Assembly (NCBI RefSeq): GCF_030541005.1
Contig: NZ_JASSVM010000006.1
Coordinates: forward strand, 156,848 to 220,847
DNA from: Marinobacter sp. SS5-14b
Lineage (GTDB): Bacteria; Pseudomonadota; Gammaproteobacteria; Pseudomonadales; Oleiphilaceae
DNA: 64,000 nt
Direction of reading: 5' to 3'
Positions within the stretch are counted from its first letter, which is position 1, and each line of letters starts with the position of its first letter. Shown in pieces: positions 26,552 to 36,820 of this stretch. Made by a program: the position numbers and the translations under genes. Below the pieces are notes generated by a model. That model was not told the DNA's origin. It searched no databases and saw only the letters and a list, made by a program, of their open reading frames with translations.

Positions 26552-27412
26552 ATGTATAAACGGATTCGTAGTCAGATTAATGGCATTCTGAAAAATCAGG
26601 GTGCTCCGCGAGGCACGTGCTCGGGCAGCGAGCACGTGCCCGACTTCGAGCCCCATCGCCATATCCGACTGCTGACGTTCAATATTCAGGTGGGTATTAA
26701 CACCTCTTCGTATCGCCACTATGTAACCCGTAGTTGGCAACACTTTCTCCCGCATCGTCATCGCATTGAAAACCTGGATCGCATTGCCACACTGCTGAGC
26801 CAGTACGACGTGGTGGCGTTGCAGGAGTGTGACGGTGGCAGTCTGCGCAGTGGTTATATCAACCAGGTGCAGTATCTGGCGGAAGCGGCCGGGATACCCT
26901 ATTGGCATCAACAGCTGAACCGTAATATGGGGCCGATCGCCCAGCACAGTAACGGGCTGTTGAGTCGCTATCGGCCGCTGGACGTCACCGAACACCGATT
27001 GCCGGGCCTGATTCCGGGCCGGGGCGCGATCATTGCGCGCTACGGTGCAGAAGACGACCCCCTGGTGCTGGTGCAGATGCATCTGTCGCTCAGCAAGTCA
27101 GCCCAGCAGCGGCAGTTGGGCTATATCAGGGACCTGATCGCCGACTACCAGCACGTGGTGTTGATGGGCGATATGAATGCCCATGCGGAACAGTTGCTGA
27201 CCCAGACTCCGCTGAAAGAAACCAACCTGATCCCCTTGCCGGACACCGCGCACAGCTTCCCCAGTTGGCGCCCGGAGAAAGCGCTGGACCATATTATGGT
27301 GAGCCCGAGCCTGGAAATTCGCCGTTCCGAGGTGGTCAGCTATCCGGTTTCCGATCACCTGCCGATTGCGATGGATATTGCGCTTCCGAAGGGGTATCTG
27401 GAGACTTTCTGA
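26552..27412 (+). CDS. Endonuclease/exonuclease/phosphatase (EEP) family protein
   Basis: A 286-residue protein of the metal-dependent EEP hydrolase superfamily. Catalytic motifs are intact: LTFNIQVG, ALQECDG (metal Glu), MGDMNAH, and SDHLPI (Asp-His) near the C-terminus. The substrate (DNA, phospholipid or phosphoinositide-like) cannot be told. It follows dsbA, as in Pseudomonas. The start is uncertain: ATG at 26552 or an in-frame TTG at 26537, both with weak ribosome sites. Its early codons contain a 12-bp hairpin. Confidence 0.8.
   Translation: MYKRIRSQINGILKNQGAPRGTCSGSEHVPDFEPHRHIRLLTFNIQVGINTSSYRHYVTRSWQHFLPHRHRIENLDRIATLLSQYDVVALQECDGGSLRSGYINQVQYLAEAAGIPYWHQQLNRNMGPIAQHSNGLLSRYRPLDVTEHRLPGLIPGRGAIIARYGAEDDPLVLVQMHLSLSKSAQQRQLGYIRDLIADYQHVVLMGDMNAHAEQLLTQTPLKETNLIPLPDTAHSFPSWRPEKALDHIMVSPSLEIRRSEVVSYPVSDHLPIAMDIALPKGYLETF
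26612..26640. repeat. Intragenic 12-bp hairpin in the EEP gene
   Basis: GGCACGTGCTCG (26612-26623) and CGAGCACGTGCC (26629-26640) form a perfect stem with a 5-nt loop, inside codons about 20-30 of the EEP gene. Confidence 0.7.
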
Positions 27413-27435
27413 ATTTCTGTGCTGTTTCAGGCAAT

Positions 27436-27465
27436 AAAAAACCCGGCGCAATGGCCGGGTTTTTT
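27436..27465. terminator. Bidirectional terminator between the EEP gene and rpmG
   Basis: A 12-bp perfect stem, AAAAAACCCGGC (27436-27447) with GCCGGGTTTTTT (27454-27465), and a 6-nt loop. It has a T-tract on the right for + transcripts and an A-tract on the left, which reads as T for minus transcripts. It lies between convergent genes. Confidence 0.9.
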
Positions 27466-27481
27466 GTGGAGGCAGGATCAA

Positions 27482-27637
27482 TTACTTGATCTTGGCTTCC
27501 TTGTACGCAACGTGCTTGCGGACAACCGGATCGTACTTTTTGATCTCGATTTTTTCCGGGGTGTTACGCTTGTTCTTGTTGGTCGTGTAGAAGTGACCAG
27601 TGCCTGCTGATGAAACCAGCTTGATTTTTTCGCGCAT
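27482..27637 (-). CDS. rpmG: 50S ribosomal protein L33
   Basis: A 51-residue basic protein of the large ribosomal subunit. The translation begins [19 protein letters not shown] and ends [11 protein letters not shown], as in gammaproteobacterial L33. It lacks the CxxC zinc ribbon, so it is the zinc-independent form. AGGAG lies upstream of the ATG. It follows rpmB by 11 bp in the classic rpmBG operon. Confidence 0.95.
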   Translation of the reverse strand: MREKIKLVSSAGTGHFYTTNKNKRNTPEKIEIKKYDPVVRKHVAYKEAKIK

Positions 27638-27648
27638 GATGCAGCTCC

Positions 27649-27885
27649 TTAAAATTTCTCGCCGCGGGCACGAAGATCGGCCAGTACAGCGTCAATACCT
27701 TTTTTGTCGATGATGCGCATGCCCTTGGTGGATACGCGCAGCTTCACGAAACGCTTCTCGGTTTCAACCCAGAAACGGTGGTTCTGCAGATTCGGCAGAA
27801 AACGACGACGAGTGTGATTCATCGCGTGGGATACGTTGTTACCGGTAACCGGACGCTTTCCGGTAACCTGACAAACTCTGGACAT
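27649..27885 (-). CDS. rpmB: 50S ribosomal protein L28
   Basis: A 78-residue large-subunit protein with the family pattern [20 protein letters not shown], followed by the basic RRRFLPNLQ region and a C-terminal DLRARGEKF. The start at 27885 matches L28 proteins; a 7-codon extension in frame is ignored. First gene of the rpmB-rpmG operon, with a good promoter about 150 bp upstream. Confidence 0.96.
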   Translation of the reverse strand: MSRVCQVTGKRPVTGNNVSHAMNHTRRRFLPNLQNHRFWVETEKRFVKLRVSTKGMRIIDKKGIDAVLADLRARGEKF

Positions 27886-28026
27886 ACATGCCTCCGACCT
27901 GAGCACTGGTCTATCAATGCGAATTCGTTATTTAATGCGTCTCTGGTTGCTCCGGAGCTAACTCTGCCACCGGTTTGCGCCTTTAAACTGGGCGCAGCAC
28001 GCCAGATGCCGCCAGAAAGGGACGCT

Positions 28027-28055
28027 TTTATACCAGAACTGGCCTGCCAACGCAA
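28027..28055 (-). promoter_or_regulatory. Sigma-70 promoter of rpmBG
   Basis: On the minus strand TTGCGT (28050-28055) and TATAAA (28027-28032) are 17 bp apart. Transcription would start near 28020, about 135 nt before rpmB. Confidence 0.6.
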
Positions 28056-28103
28056 AAAATTGTTGGGAATTTGGCCAGTTTTCCGGTGGCATCTCAGTGG
28101 CGA

Positions 28104-28778
28104 CTACATCAAGCCTCTTTCAGCCAGCGATATTACCTCACCGTGGCCGATAACCATATGGTCAAGAACCCTGATATCCACCAGCCCCAATGCTTCTTTC
28201 AACCGTCGGGTCAATGAGATGTCGGCCTGACTGGGCTCCGCCACCCCGGACGGGTGATTGTGGGCGAAAATGACGGCTGCTGCATTGTCTTCCAAAGCCT
28301 GTCGAACCACTTCGCGAGGGTAGACGGCGGCACCGTCAATGGTGCCCCGAAATAACTCGCGGTACTGAATGACCCTGTGCCGATTGTCGAGGAACAGGCC
28401 TGCGAAGACTTCATGCGGGTAAGTTGCGAGTCGGCTCGTGAGAAATCGCCGGGTGTCCTCGGGGGACCGCAGCGGGTCGCCCTGGCGGAGCGGCTCATCC
28501 ATAACTCGCCTGGCCATTTCCATGGCGGCCTGTACCTGGGCGTATTTTGCGGTGCCAAGACCTTTAACCTGGCAGAACTGGCGCCGGGAGGCCGTCATCA
28601 GCCCCCGCAGTCCGGAGAACTCGTCCACCAGGTGTCGGGCCATGTCCATGACCGGCATGCCGGTGGTTCCGGTCCGTAAAAAAATGGCCAGAAGTTCGGC
28701 GTCAGACAGGGACTCTGCGCCATGGGCAAGCAGTCGCTCGCGGGGCCGTTCGTCAGTGGGCCAACGGGCATCATTCAT
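28104..28778 (-). CDS. radC: RadC family JAB-domain protein
   Basis: A 224-residue protein of the RadC family. It has an N-terminal helix-hairpin-helix region (about residues 45-90, [16 protein letters not shown]) and a C-terminal MPN/JAB metalloprotease-like domain. The JAMM pattern is intact: [13 protein letters not shown] with HxH...D (about 174-186). Despite the name, a direct role in DNA repair is not supported in the literature I know. The start at 28778 (MNDARW) has AGGA; the longer frame to 28865 lacks one. It is divergent from coaBC. Confidence 0.93.
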   Translation of the reverse strand: MNDARWPTDERPRERLLAHGAESLSDAELLAIFLRTGTTGMPVMDMARHLVDEFSGLRGLMTASRRQFCQVKGLGTAKYAQVQAAMEMARRVMDEPLRQGDPLRSPEDTRRFLTSRLATYPHEVFAGLFLDNRHRVIQYRELFRGTIDGAAVYPREVVRQALEDNAAAVIFAHNHPSGVAEPSQADISLTRRLKEALGLVDIRVLDHMVIGHGEVISLAERGLM

Positions 28779-28958
28779 GGGGGGCTTCCTTGCGAGATTA
28801 TTGTGGGTCGAATGCGTCCTGCATCGAGTTCTCAGAATTACAAAGGGTACTCGAAAAAGTAACATTTGGTAAACGAACGGATGTGCGGGCAGGCTGCCTG
28901 CACGCCGTCGGGCGTGCTATCTTATAAGCCTTTCTTTTTACGGGATTACGGAGCCCTC

Positions 28959-30170
28959 ATGGCCGCCAGACGAATACTGCTGGGAATCACCGGTGGCATT
29001 GCCGCCTATAAAAGTGCTGAGTTGGTGCGGTTGCTGAAAAAAGCCGGGCTTGAAGTGCGTGTGGTGATGACCCGCGGTGCCGAAGCTTTTGTGACGCCCC
29101 TGACGTTTCAGGCTCTCAGCGGTGAACCGGTGCGCACGTCGCTGCTGGATCCAGAGGCCGAGGCCGGAATGGGGCATATCGAACTTGCCAAATGGGCTGA
29201 TCAGGTAGTGGTGGCACCGGCATCCGCGGACTTTCTGGCCCGACTTGCCCAGGGCATGGCCGACGATCTGCTGACCACCGTGTGCTGCGCCACGGAAGCG
29301 CCGATTGCGGTTGCGCCGGCAATGAATCAGGCCATGTGGAAGAATCATCGGACACAAAGGAATCTGAGGCTGCTGTCGGAAGACCCTCAAATAATCGTCT
29401 GGGGCCCGGATCAGGGCGAGCAGGCTTGTGGTGATACCGGGCCAGGCAGAATGCTGGAGCCTGGCGCCCTGGCGACGTTGATTCAGACCGAACAGTCGCC
29501 GGTTGCGGCTGGGCCCCTGGCCGGTAAGCGTTTGGTGATTACCGCCGGGCCAACCCGGGAGCCCATCGACCCGGTGCGTTATATCTCCAACCACAGCTCG
29601 GGCAAGATGGGCTACGCCATCGCCCGTGCGGCTGCGGCTGCGGGTGCCTCGGTGGTTTTGATCAGCGGGCCGGTGAGCCTGGCAGCGCCGGAAGGTGTTG
29701 AGGTGCGACACGCTGTCACCGCAGCCGATATGCTGCGGCAATCCGAAGGCGCAGTGAGTGAGGGCTGTGATATTTTTGTCGCGACAGCGGCCGTCGCCGA
29801 TTACCGGCCTGAAACCTGTGCCGGAGACAAGATCAAGAAAAACAGTGAGGCCATGAGCCTTGCGCTGGTGCGTAATCCGGACACCCTGGCGAGCATCGCT
29901 GCCAGGTCTGATGCGCCGTTCACCGTGGGTTTTGCGGCGGAAACGACAGATGTCGCCCGTTATGCCATGGATAAAATGCAACGTAAAAAGCTCAACATGA
30001 TTGTCGCCAATGATGTGTCTGCTCCCGGGCTGGGATTTAACAGTGACCAGAATGCCGTCACCGTTTTCTGGCCTGAAGGGCAGGAGTCCATCGGGCCTGA
30101 CAGCAAGCAGGCCATCGCCGATCGGCTGGTGACGTTAATCGCAGAACATAGCAACAAGGCCAGAACATAA
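28959..30170 (+). CDS. coaBC: Bifunctional phosphopantothenoylcysteine decarboxylase / phosphopantothenate-cysteine ligase
   Basis: Carries out two consecutive CoA-synthesis steps in one 403-residue protein. CoaC half (about 1-190): [14 protein letters not shown] (FMN site), [10 protein letters not shown] with the active His, and PAMNQAMW. CoaB half (about 190-403): [25 protein letters not shown] and the KIKKN lysine loop. The start at 28959 with GGAG fits CoaBC; the frame upstream is non-homologous. Its stop overlaps the dut start by one base (TAATG). Confidence 0.95.
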   Translation: MAARRILLGITGGIAAYKSAELVRLLKKAGLEVRVVMTRGAEAFVTPLTFQALSGEPVRTSLLDPEAEAGMGHIELAKWADQVVVAPASADFLARLAQGMADDLLTTVCCATEAPIAVAPAMNQAMWKNHRTQRNLRLLSEDPQIIVWGPDQGEQACGDTGPGRMLEPGALATLIQTEQSPVAAGPLAGKRLVITAGPTREPIDPVRYISNHSSGKMGYAIARAAAAAGASVVLISGPVSLAAPEGVEVRHAVTAADMLRQSEGAVSEGCDIFVATAAVADYRPETCAGDKIKKNSEAMSLALVRNPDTLASIAARSDAPFTVGFAAETTDVARYAMDKMQRKKLNMIVANDVSAPGLGFNSDQNAVTVFWPEGQESIGPDSKQAIADRLVTLIAEHSNKART

Positions 30171-30631
30171 TGAGTCGAACAAAATTGCAGGTCAGAATTC
30201 TGGATGATCGAATCGGAACGGAGATTGCTTTTCCCGAATACGCCACGCTGGGGTCTGCGGGCCTGGATCTTCGGGCTTGTCTGAAGCAGCCGCTTACGGT
30301 GGCCCCGGGTGAAACGCATCTGATTCCCACCGGCCTGTCGGTCCACATTGCAGACCCGTCGCTGGCGGCGATGATTCTGCCCCGCAGTGGCCTTGGCCAT
30401 AAACACGGAATTGTGCTGGGCAATCTGGTTGGCTTGATTGACTCGGATTACCAGGGCGAACTGATGGTCTCCTGCTGGAACCGGGGCCAGGCTGACTTCA
30501 CCGTGGAAATTGGCGAGCGGATTGCGCAGATGGTGCTGGTGCCTGTGGTTCAGGCGGACTTTGAGGTGGTGTCCGAGTTTGATGCCAGCAGCCGCGGCGA
30601 GGGCGGTTTTGGTTCCACGGGAAGCCACTGA
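30170..30631 (+). CDS. dut: dUTP diphosphatase
   Basis: Hydrolyses dUTP to dUMP, keeping uracil out of DNA and supplying thymidylate synthesis. The 153 residues form a trimeric dUTPase subunit with its motifs: [35 protein letters not shown] and the C-terminal [10 protein letters not shown] arm. It is translationally coupled to coaBC (TAATG), a widespread arrangement. Confidence 0.96.
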   Translation: MSRTKLQVRILDDRIGTEIAFPEYATLGSAGLDLRACLKQPLTVAPGETHLIPTGLSVHIADPSLAAMILPRSGLGHKHGIVLGNLVGLIDSDYQGELMVSCWNRGQADFTVEIGERIAQMVLVPVVQADFEVVSEFDASSRGEGGFGSTGSH

Positions 30632-30728
30632 AGAAAGTGCTGCCGGGCTGGCGGCACTTTGAATAGCTGGCGTCTATACTTTGCGGATAAGTGTTTGTCC
30701 GGAACAAAAAATAACTGCGGGATGCGCT

Positions 30729-33374
30729 ATGAAATTCGGTAAGAACAAGGCCAAAGATCCTACCGTGGAAGACAAGCCGGAAAAAAAATCCGTTAAGAAA
30801 GAGAAAAAGCCTGAGGGTTCGCATAGTTCCGGCAGTGCAGGCCTGAAAAAGCTCAGTTCTGTCGCGGTAAAACAGGCCGTGGTTGTGGTTCTGGCTGGCG
30901 TTGTCACGGCTGTGCTGTTGCATTTTCTGGTTGCCGTGCCGGCCACTCAAAGTGCTTATGACCGGGCGATAACGGTAGAGGCAAACAGCGCGCAACAGCG
31001 CCTTAACCATTATTTGTCGGCCATGCAGAAGCAGCTTCAGGCGGTGGCTAATCAGAAGTTTCTGGCCGACGCACTCACCAGCCAGCCTGATCTCAGAGCT
31101 CTTTCCGAACAACTCCAGTCTGCGGTAAGCGGTGCCAGTGCAGTTTTTGTTTTCCCGCACCGGGAAATTCCCAGGACAGGCAACGGTGACAGCCTGCTCG
31201 GGTTTGCCGGGCTGGAACTGGCGCGGCGTGCCGAAAACGGCCAGCCGCTGTTGCCGGATGCCTTCCCCCGAGACAATCAGTGGTACCTGCAACTGGCGGC
31301 AGCGGTTCGCAGCCCGGCCAGCAGCGCTGTAATTGGCAGCGTGCTCGCAGTATTTGAGGCAGACCATGTGGCACCGCTGCTGAGTGTCAGTAATGCCCAA
31401 CTGGGCGGTCGCCTGTCATTGGTTCAAACCGTTTCAGGCAGCACCCGCACGGTGATCAGCAGTGGCAGCGGCAGCGGCCCTGAGGTGTCCCGTACGCTGT
31501 TGAATCCGGACTGGGCCGTCGTATATCAGGCCGAGCCAGCCCCTGCGGCTGCGGTGAGTACAGCCATGTTGGTGGCCCTGGTGGCGATTCCTGCGCTGCT
31601 GGCGGCCATTGTAGTCTGGAGTCTGCTCGGTGGTGCCCAGCGAGGCATCCGTCAGGACGTCACCGCGATGATTCAGTGGGCCCACAAGGTCTTTGGCGGC
31701 GAGCGCATCAAATTGCCAGCTTTCCAGTGGGATATGGTCTCAGCCACGGGAGAAGTGCTGTACCGGCTGTCCCAGGTGGTCGAGAAACGGGTCGCCAAGG
31801 CGGGGGAGTCCGCCAAGCCGAAAGCGCCTCCCGCGGGCAGCAAAAAGCCTGCTTCTGAAGATGAGCCGCTGTTCAAAGACAAAGACATGCCAGACATCGA
31901 CATGTTGGACGGTGATGAAGATGTGTTGGGCTTTGGCAGTTCCGATACCCCCTTGTTTGATGAAGACATTCCCGACGTTGAGGAAAGCCTGCTGCCGGAA
32001 GTGGATGTCGCTGCAGAAATTTTCCGTGCTTACGATATCCGGGGCATTGTGGGCGAAACCCTGTCGGCCAGTGTCGTCGAGGTGATTGGCCGTGCCATAG
32101 GTTCTGAAGCGGGTCACCGCGGGGTAGCATCGCTTTGCATCGGCTATGACGGCCGGCATTCCAGCCCGGAGTTGGCCGATGCCCTGGCCCGGGGCGTTAT
32201 GTCTGCAGGCTGCAACGTCATCCATGTGGGCGCGGTGCCTACTCCGGTGCTTTACTTCGCGACCCATCACCTGGAAACCGGTTCCGGGGTGATGGTGACC
32301 GGAAGTCACAACCCGGCCAACTACAACGGCCTGAAAATCATGCTGGATGGTGAAACCCTGTCGGGTGAGGCTATTCAGAAGTTGTACCAGCGTATCCAGA
32401 CCGGTGATTTCAGCTCCGGCCAGGGCTCCCAGTCCAGTGAAGATGTCCGCAGACCATACCTGGATCGCATTGTTGGTGATATCGCTGTAGCTGCTCCACT
32501 CAAGGTGGTGGTGGATGCCGGCAATGGCATTGCCGGTGAACTGGCGCCCTTGCTGGTTGAGGAGCTTGGCTGCGAAGTCACGCCGCTCTACTGCGATGTG
32601 GACGGTGATTTCCCGAACCATCATCCGGACCCGGGCAAACCTGAAAACCTGCAGGATCTTATCGCGAAGGTTCAGGAAACCGGCGCCGATATCGGCCTGG
32701 CTTTTGATGGCGACGGTGATCGCCTGGGCGTTGTCACCAACAGCGGCAAGATTATCTGGCCCGATCGCCTGTTGATGCTGTTTGCCCGTGATGTGGTTTC
32801 CCGGAATCCTGGCGCGGATGTGCTGTATGACGTCAAATGCAGCCGCCGACTGGCCGGGGTTATATCCGAAGCTGGTGGCCGGCCGGTAATGTGGAAGAGC
32901 GGCCATTCACTGATGAAGGCGAAAATGAAAGAAACCGGCGCCCTGTTGGCGGGTGAGCTGAGTGGCCATGTATTCTTTGGTGAACGCTGGTACGGTTTTG
33001 ACGATGGCCTCTATTCGGCAGCGCGGTTGCTGGAGATTCTGGGCATTGAAGATCGGCACAGCGATGATGTGTTTGAGGATTTCCCGGAGGATATCAGTAC
33101 CCCTGAGCTGAATGTCGAGGTGACGGAAAGCGACAAGTTCGCAATTATAGAGCGCCTTGGCCAGCAGGGAGAATTCGGTGACGGCAATATCAGCAATATT
33201 GACGGAATCCGGGTAGATTATTCCGATGGTTGGGGCCTTTGCCGGGCCTCCAATACCACGCCTATGCTGGTATTGAGGTTTGAGGCCGAAACCGAAGACG
33301 CCCTGGAGCGGATCAAATCTGTGTTCCGGGAACAATTACAGAAAGCGGCGCCGGATCTGGTCGCCGATTTCTGA
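30729..33374 (+). CDS. algC: Phosphomannomutase/phosphoglucomutase with N-terminal membrane-sensor extension (AlgC-like)
   Basis: The C-terminal half (about residues 428-881) is a full alpha-D-phosphohexomutase that interconverts hexose 1- and 6-phosphates for alginate, LPS or exopolysaccharide. It has TGSHNP with the phosphoserine, the metal loop DGDGDR, and the sugar-binding GELSGHVFF. The N-terminal half is unusual: a lysine-rich cytoplasmic start, a membrane helix (about 45-70), an extracytoplasmic region of about 200 residues, a second helix (about 275-300) and an acidic linker. Some Pseudomonas AlgC proteins have a similar extension, as I recall. The ATG at 30729 (MKFGKN) is chosen over a frame 16 codons longer. 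Confidence 0.9.
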   Translation: MKFGKNKAKDPTVEDKPEKKSVKKEKKPEGSHSSGSAGLKKLSSVAVKQAVVVVLAGVVTAVLLHFLVAVPATQSAYDRAITVEANSAQQRLNHYLSAMQKQLQAVANQKFLADALTSQPDLRALSEQLQSAVSGASAVFVFPHREIPRTGNGDSLLGFAGLELARRAENGQPLLPDAFPRDNQWYLQLAAAVRSPASSAVIGSVLAVFEADHVAPLLSVSNAQLGGRLSLVQTVSGSTRTVISSGSGSGPEVSRTLLNPDWAVVYQAEPAPAAAVSTAMLVALVAIPALLAAIVVWSLLGGAQRGIRQDVTAMIQWAHKVFGGERIKLPAFQWDMVSATGEVLYRLSQVVEKRVAKAGESAKPKAPPAGSKKPASEDEPLFKDKDMPDIDMLDGDEDVLGFGSSDTPLFDEDIPDVEESLLPEVDVAAEIFRAYDIRGIVGETLSASVVEVIGRAIGSEAGHRGVASLCIGYDGRHSSPELADALARGVMSAGCNVIHVGAVPTPVLYFATHHLETGSGVMVTGSHNPANYNGLKIMLDGETLSGEAIQKLYQRIQTGDFSSGQGSQSSEDVRRPYLDRIVGDIAVAAPLKVVVDAGNGIAGELAPLLVEELGCEVTPLYCDVDGDFPNHHPDPGKPENLQDLIAKVQETGADIGLAFDGDGDRLGVVTNSGKIIWPDRLLMLFARDVVSRNPGADVLYDVKCSRRLAGVISEAGGRPVMWKSGHSLMKAKMKETGALLAGELSGHVFFGERWYGFDDGLYSAARLLEILGIEDRHSDDVFEDFPEDISTPELNVEVTESDKFAIIERLGQQGEFGDGNISNIDGIRVDYSDGWGLCRASNTTPMLVLRFEAETEDALERIKSVFREQLQKAAPDLVADF

Positions 33375-33404
33375 CAACACCCATTTTCTGACAGTAAGGA
33401 TTAA

Positions 33405-34310
<906 letters not shown>

Positions 34311-34333
34311 TACGCCTGACCGGGAGCAACCGG

Positions 34334-35578
34334 ATGAAACGCCTGCTGTCCTTTCTGATCCTGTTGACCCTGATGGGCTTTGCCAGCTACAAGGCCGGTG
34401 TCTGGTGGCTGGCCGATCAGCGTCTGGCGGAGGCCCGCACCGGCCTTTCCGAGTTTGGTGTGCTGGAGCGGGGTACGATTGGTTCGTCGCTGGACGGGCG
34501 AGTACTGTTGAAGCAGTCCAGTTGGCAGGATTTCAGGCTGACACAGCCCCTGGAGCTGGGCCTGGCGGAGCTGGATGCCGGCTCTCCTCTGACGCTACTG
34601 ACGGCGTTGGCCAACCCGCAGCCCTTGCCGGCGACCTGGAGCCTGACCATTGAACAGGCCCGCATGGCGCTGGAGCCCACCATGTTTCGCAATTGGGTAA
34701 CAGAAGGTGCGGATGACCAAACCACCAGTGCGCCGCTGGTGGCGCTTGCCTGCGCGCCAGACCCTCGGCAGCAATTGGGCAGTGGTGATCTGAAGCGGAT
34801 AGGTATCGACGCCATTGGCGGCGATGTGTTGCTCAGGCAAACCCGGGAGGGTCTGCGGGCCGAACTGAACACGGCCGAGACCGGCAGCCTGGAAATCCAT
34901 TGGCCGGGTGCCCGCATCCGTCTTGACAGTTCAGGCCTGAGCCTGGATCACGGCTCGGCAAACGCGAGCATGACACTTCGCGATGCCGGGTTGATGCGCC
35001 GTCTGTCAGCCTACTGTGCCCGGGAAACCGGTCTCACCCTGAATGAGTGGGCTGTGGCCGCAGCCGGTGCTCTGCAGAACGGCCTTGAGGCCCGAGGCTA
35101 CCAGGGCAGCGACCAGCTACTGGCACTGTACCGACAGTGGTTGACCGAGGGTGGTGAGCTTACGTTTACCGGAGACCTCGGCTCAGGCACTCTGGGCATT
35201 CCGCTGAGGTCCGGTGCTCAGGATAATGCCTCCTGGCAGGTGAATTACAACGGTGATCAGGTGCCCGATGTCTACCTGCTCAAGGCCGTGCCGATACCGC
35301 CCGACGTGGCCCCGGAGGCCCTTGAGCCCGTGGTTGCCCCGGAAGATCCGGAGGTCGTACAGTGGTACGTTGAGCCTGTTGAGAATGCCAATCTATGGCT
35401 GGGCCAAAAGGTACGGGTAACACTCTCTAACGACAATCAGGTAGAGGGTAAGCTGGTCAGCGTTGGTGAACGGGAGCTCGAAGTCTCCCGGACGGTGGCG
35501 GGTGGTGAGGTTGCCTACCCGATACTGATTCGTGCAATCACCCGGCTCGAAATCTGGCGGCGAGGCCGGGCAGACTGA
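34334..35578 (+). CDS. Unknown anchored protein with C-terminal Sm-like segment
   Basis: I do not recognise the main family. The 414 residues have an N-terminal membrane anchor or signal (about 4-20), a large region with weak resemblance to AsmA/DUF945-type beta-rich proteins, a Pro-rich linker (about 315-340), and a C-terminal segment of about 55 residues (WLGQKVRVTLSNDNQVEGKL...). The last piece follows the strand pattern of an Sm/LSm-like barrel. It is 24 bp after argB and 21 bp before argE, so it is probably in the same operon, but nothing ties it to arginine synthesis. Confidence 0.7.
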   Translation: MKRLLSFLILLTLMGFASYKAGVWWLADQRLAEARTGLSEFGVLERGTIGSSLDGRVLLKQSSWQDFRLTQPLELGLAELDAGSPLTLLTALANPQPLPATWSLTIEQARMALEPTMFRNWVTEGADDQTTSAPLVALACAPDPRQQLGSGDLKRIGIDAIGGDVLLRQTREGLRAELNTAETGSLEIHWPGARIRLDSSGLSLDHGSANASMTLRDAGLMRRLSAYCARETGLTLNEWAVAAAGALQNGLEARGYQGSDQLLALYRQWLTEGGELTFTGDLGSGTLGIPLRSGAQDNASWQVNYNGDQVPDVYLLKAVPIPPDVAPEALEPVVAPEDPEVVQWYVEPVENANLWLGQKVRVTLSNDNQVEGKLVSVGERELEVSRTVAGGEVAYPILIRAITRLEIWRRGRAD

Positions 35579-35598
35579 TCCAGCGGCGAGGAGGCCCC

Positions 35599-36768
35599 AT
35601 GGAGCAAGGTACAGGTACGAACGCCCGGGTTCCTGACGTTCGGGAGATGTTGGCGCGGCTGATTTCCCTGCCGTCCATCAGCAGCGCGTCGCCGGATTGG
35701 GATCACAGCAATGAAGCCGTAGTGAGAACACTGGCGGAGTGGCTGGAAGCGCTCGGATTTTCGATAGAAATTCTGGATGTACCGGGCATGCCCGGGAAGT
35801 TCAACCTGATTGCAACCCTGGGCAGTGGCCCCGGCGGGCTGGTGTTGTCTGGCCATACGGATACGGTACCCTTTGATGACCAGCGCTGGCAGACGGACCC
35901 CTTTACCCTGACCGAAAAGGACAACCGCTGGTACGGGCTGGGTACCTGCGACATGAAGGGCTTTTTTCCACTGGCCATCGAGGCCGCGAAAGCGTTCGTG
36001 GGTCAGCCATTGCAGCAACCGTTGATCATTCTGGCCACTGCTGACGAAGAGAGTTCGATGAACGGCGCCCGCGCGCTGGCCGAAGCCGGAAAGCCCAAGG
36101 CGCGTTACGCTGTTATCGGCGAACCCACCAATCTGAAGCCGGTGCGAATGCACAAAGGCATCATGATGGAGCGGCTCCGGTTTGATGGTCAGTCTGGCCA
36201 CTCCTCTAACCCGGATCTTGGCCGCAACGCCCTTGAGGGCATGCACGAGGCGATGACCGAATTGCTGGCCTTGCGCGCGGAGTGGCAGGGCAAATACCGC
36301 AACCCCAATTTCAAGGTGCAGGTGCCGACCCTGAACCTGGGCTGCATCCATGGTGGCGATAACCCGAACCGTATCTGTGCTCAATGCGAGCTGCATTTCG
36401 ACCTGCGCCCGTTGCCCGGTATGAACATGGACACGTTGCGCCAGGCCATCCTCAGCCGGGTGCAGCCGCTGGCTGAACGGCGGCAGCTGAAGCTGACCTT
36501 TGAACCCCTGTTCGATGGCGTACCGCCGTTTGAAACCCAGGCCGACGCGGCACTGGTCAAAGCCTGCGAACAGCTCACTGGCCACACCGCCCATGCCGTG
36601 GCGTTCGCGACGGAAGCCCCCTGGTTGCAGAAGCTGGGCCTGGAAACCCTTGTCATGGGCCCAGGGTCTATCGACCAGGCACACCAACCCGACGAATTCC
36701 TGGAGTTGTCCCAGTTACAGCCGACCGTGGACATTCTGAGGGGATTGATCAAACAGTTTTGTCTTTGA
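35599..36768 (+). CDS. argE: Acetylornithine deacetylase
   Basis: M20-family metallohydrolase that deacetylates N-acetylornithine in the linear arginine pathway. The 389 residues contain SGHTDTVPFD (metal His, Asp), CDMKGFFP, ADEESSMNGA (catalytic Glu-Glu), GEPT and a dimerisation domain beginning at FDGQSGHSS. GAGGAGG lies just upstream of the ATG. With argB and argA nearby, this suggests a full linear pathway. Confidence 0.9.
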   Translation: MEQGTGTNARVPDVREMLARLISLPSISSASPDWDHSNEAVVRTLAEWLEALGFSIEILDVPGMPGKFNLIATLGSGPGGLVLSGHTDTVPFDDQRWQTDPFTLTEKDNRWYGLGTCDMKGFFPLAIEAAKAFVGQPLQQPLIILATADEESSMNGARALAEAGKPKARYAVIGEPTNLKPVRMHKGIMMERLRFDGQSGHSSNPDLGRNALEGMHEAMTELLALRAEWQGKYRNPNFKVQVPTLNLGCIHGGDNPNRICAQCELHFDLRPLPGMNMDTLRQAILSRVQPLAERRQLKLTFEPLFDGVPPFETQADAALVKACEQLTGHTAHAVAFATEAPWLQKLGLETLVMGPGSIDQAHQPDEFLELSQLQPTVDILRGLIKQFCL

Positions 36769-36820
36769 TGAATCGATTGCGGATTAAGGCAATCGCTACA
36801 GAATCTAAAGGGAGACCGGA

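Noticed and set aside
31740..32906. 388-codon minus-strand ORF
   Set aside because: It is antisense to the AlgC-like mutase, whose own motifs are complete.
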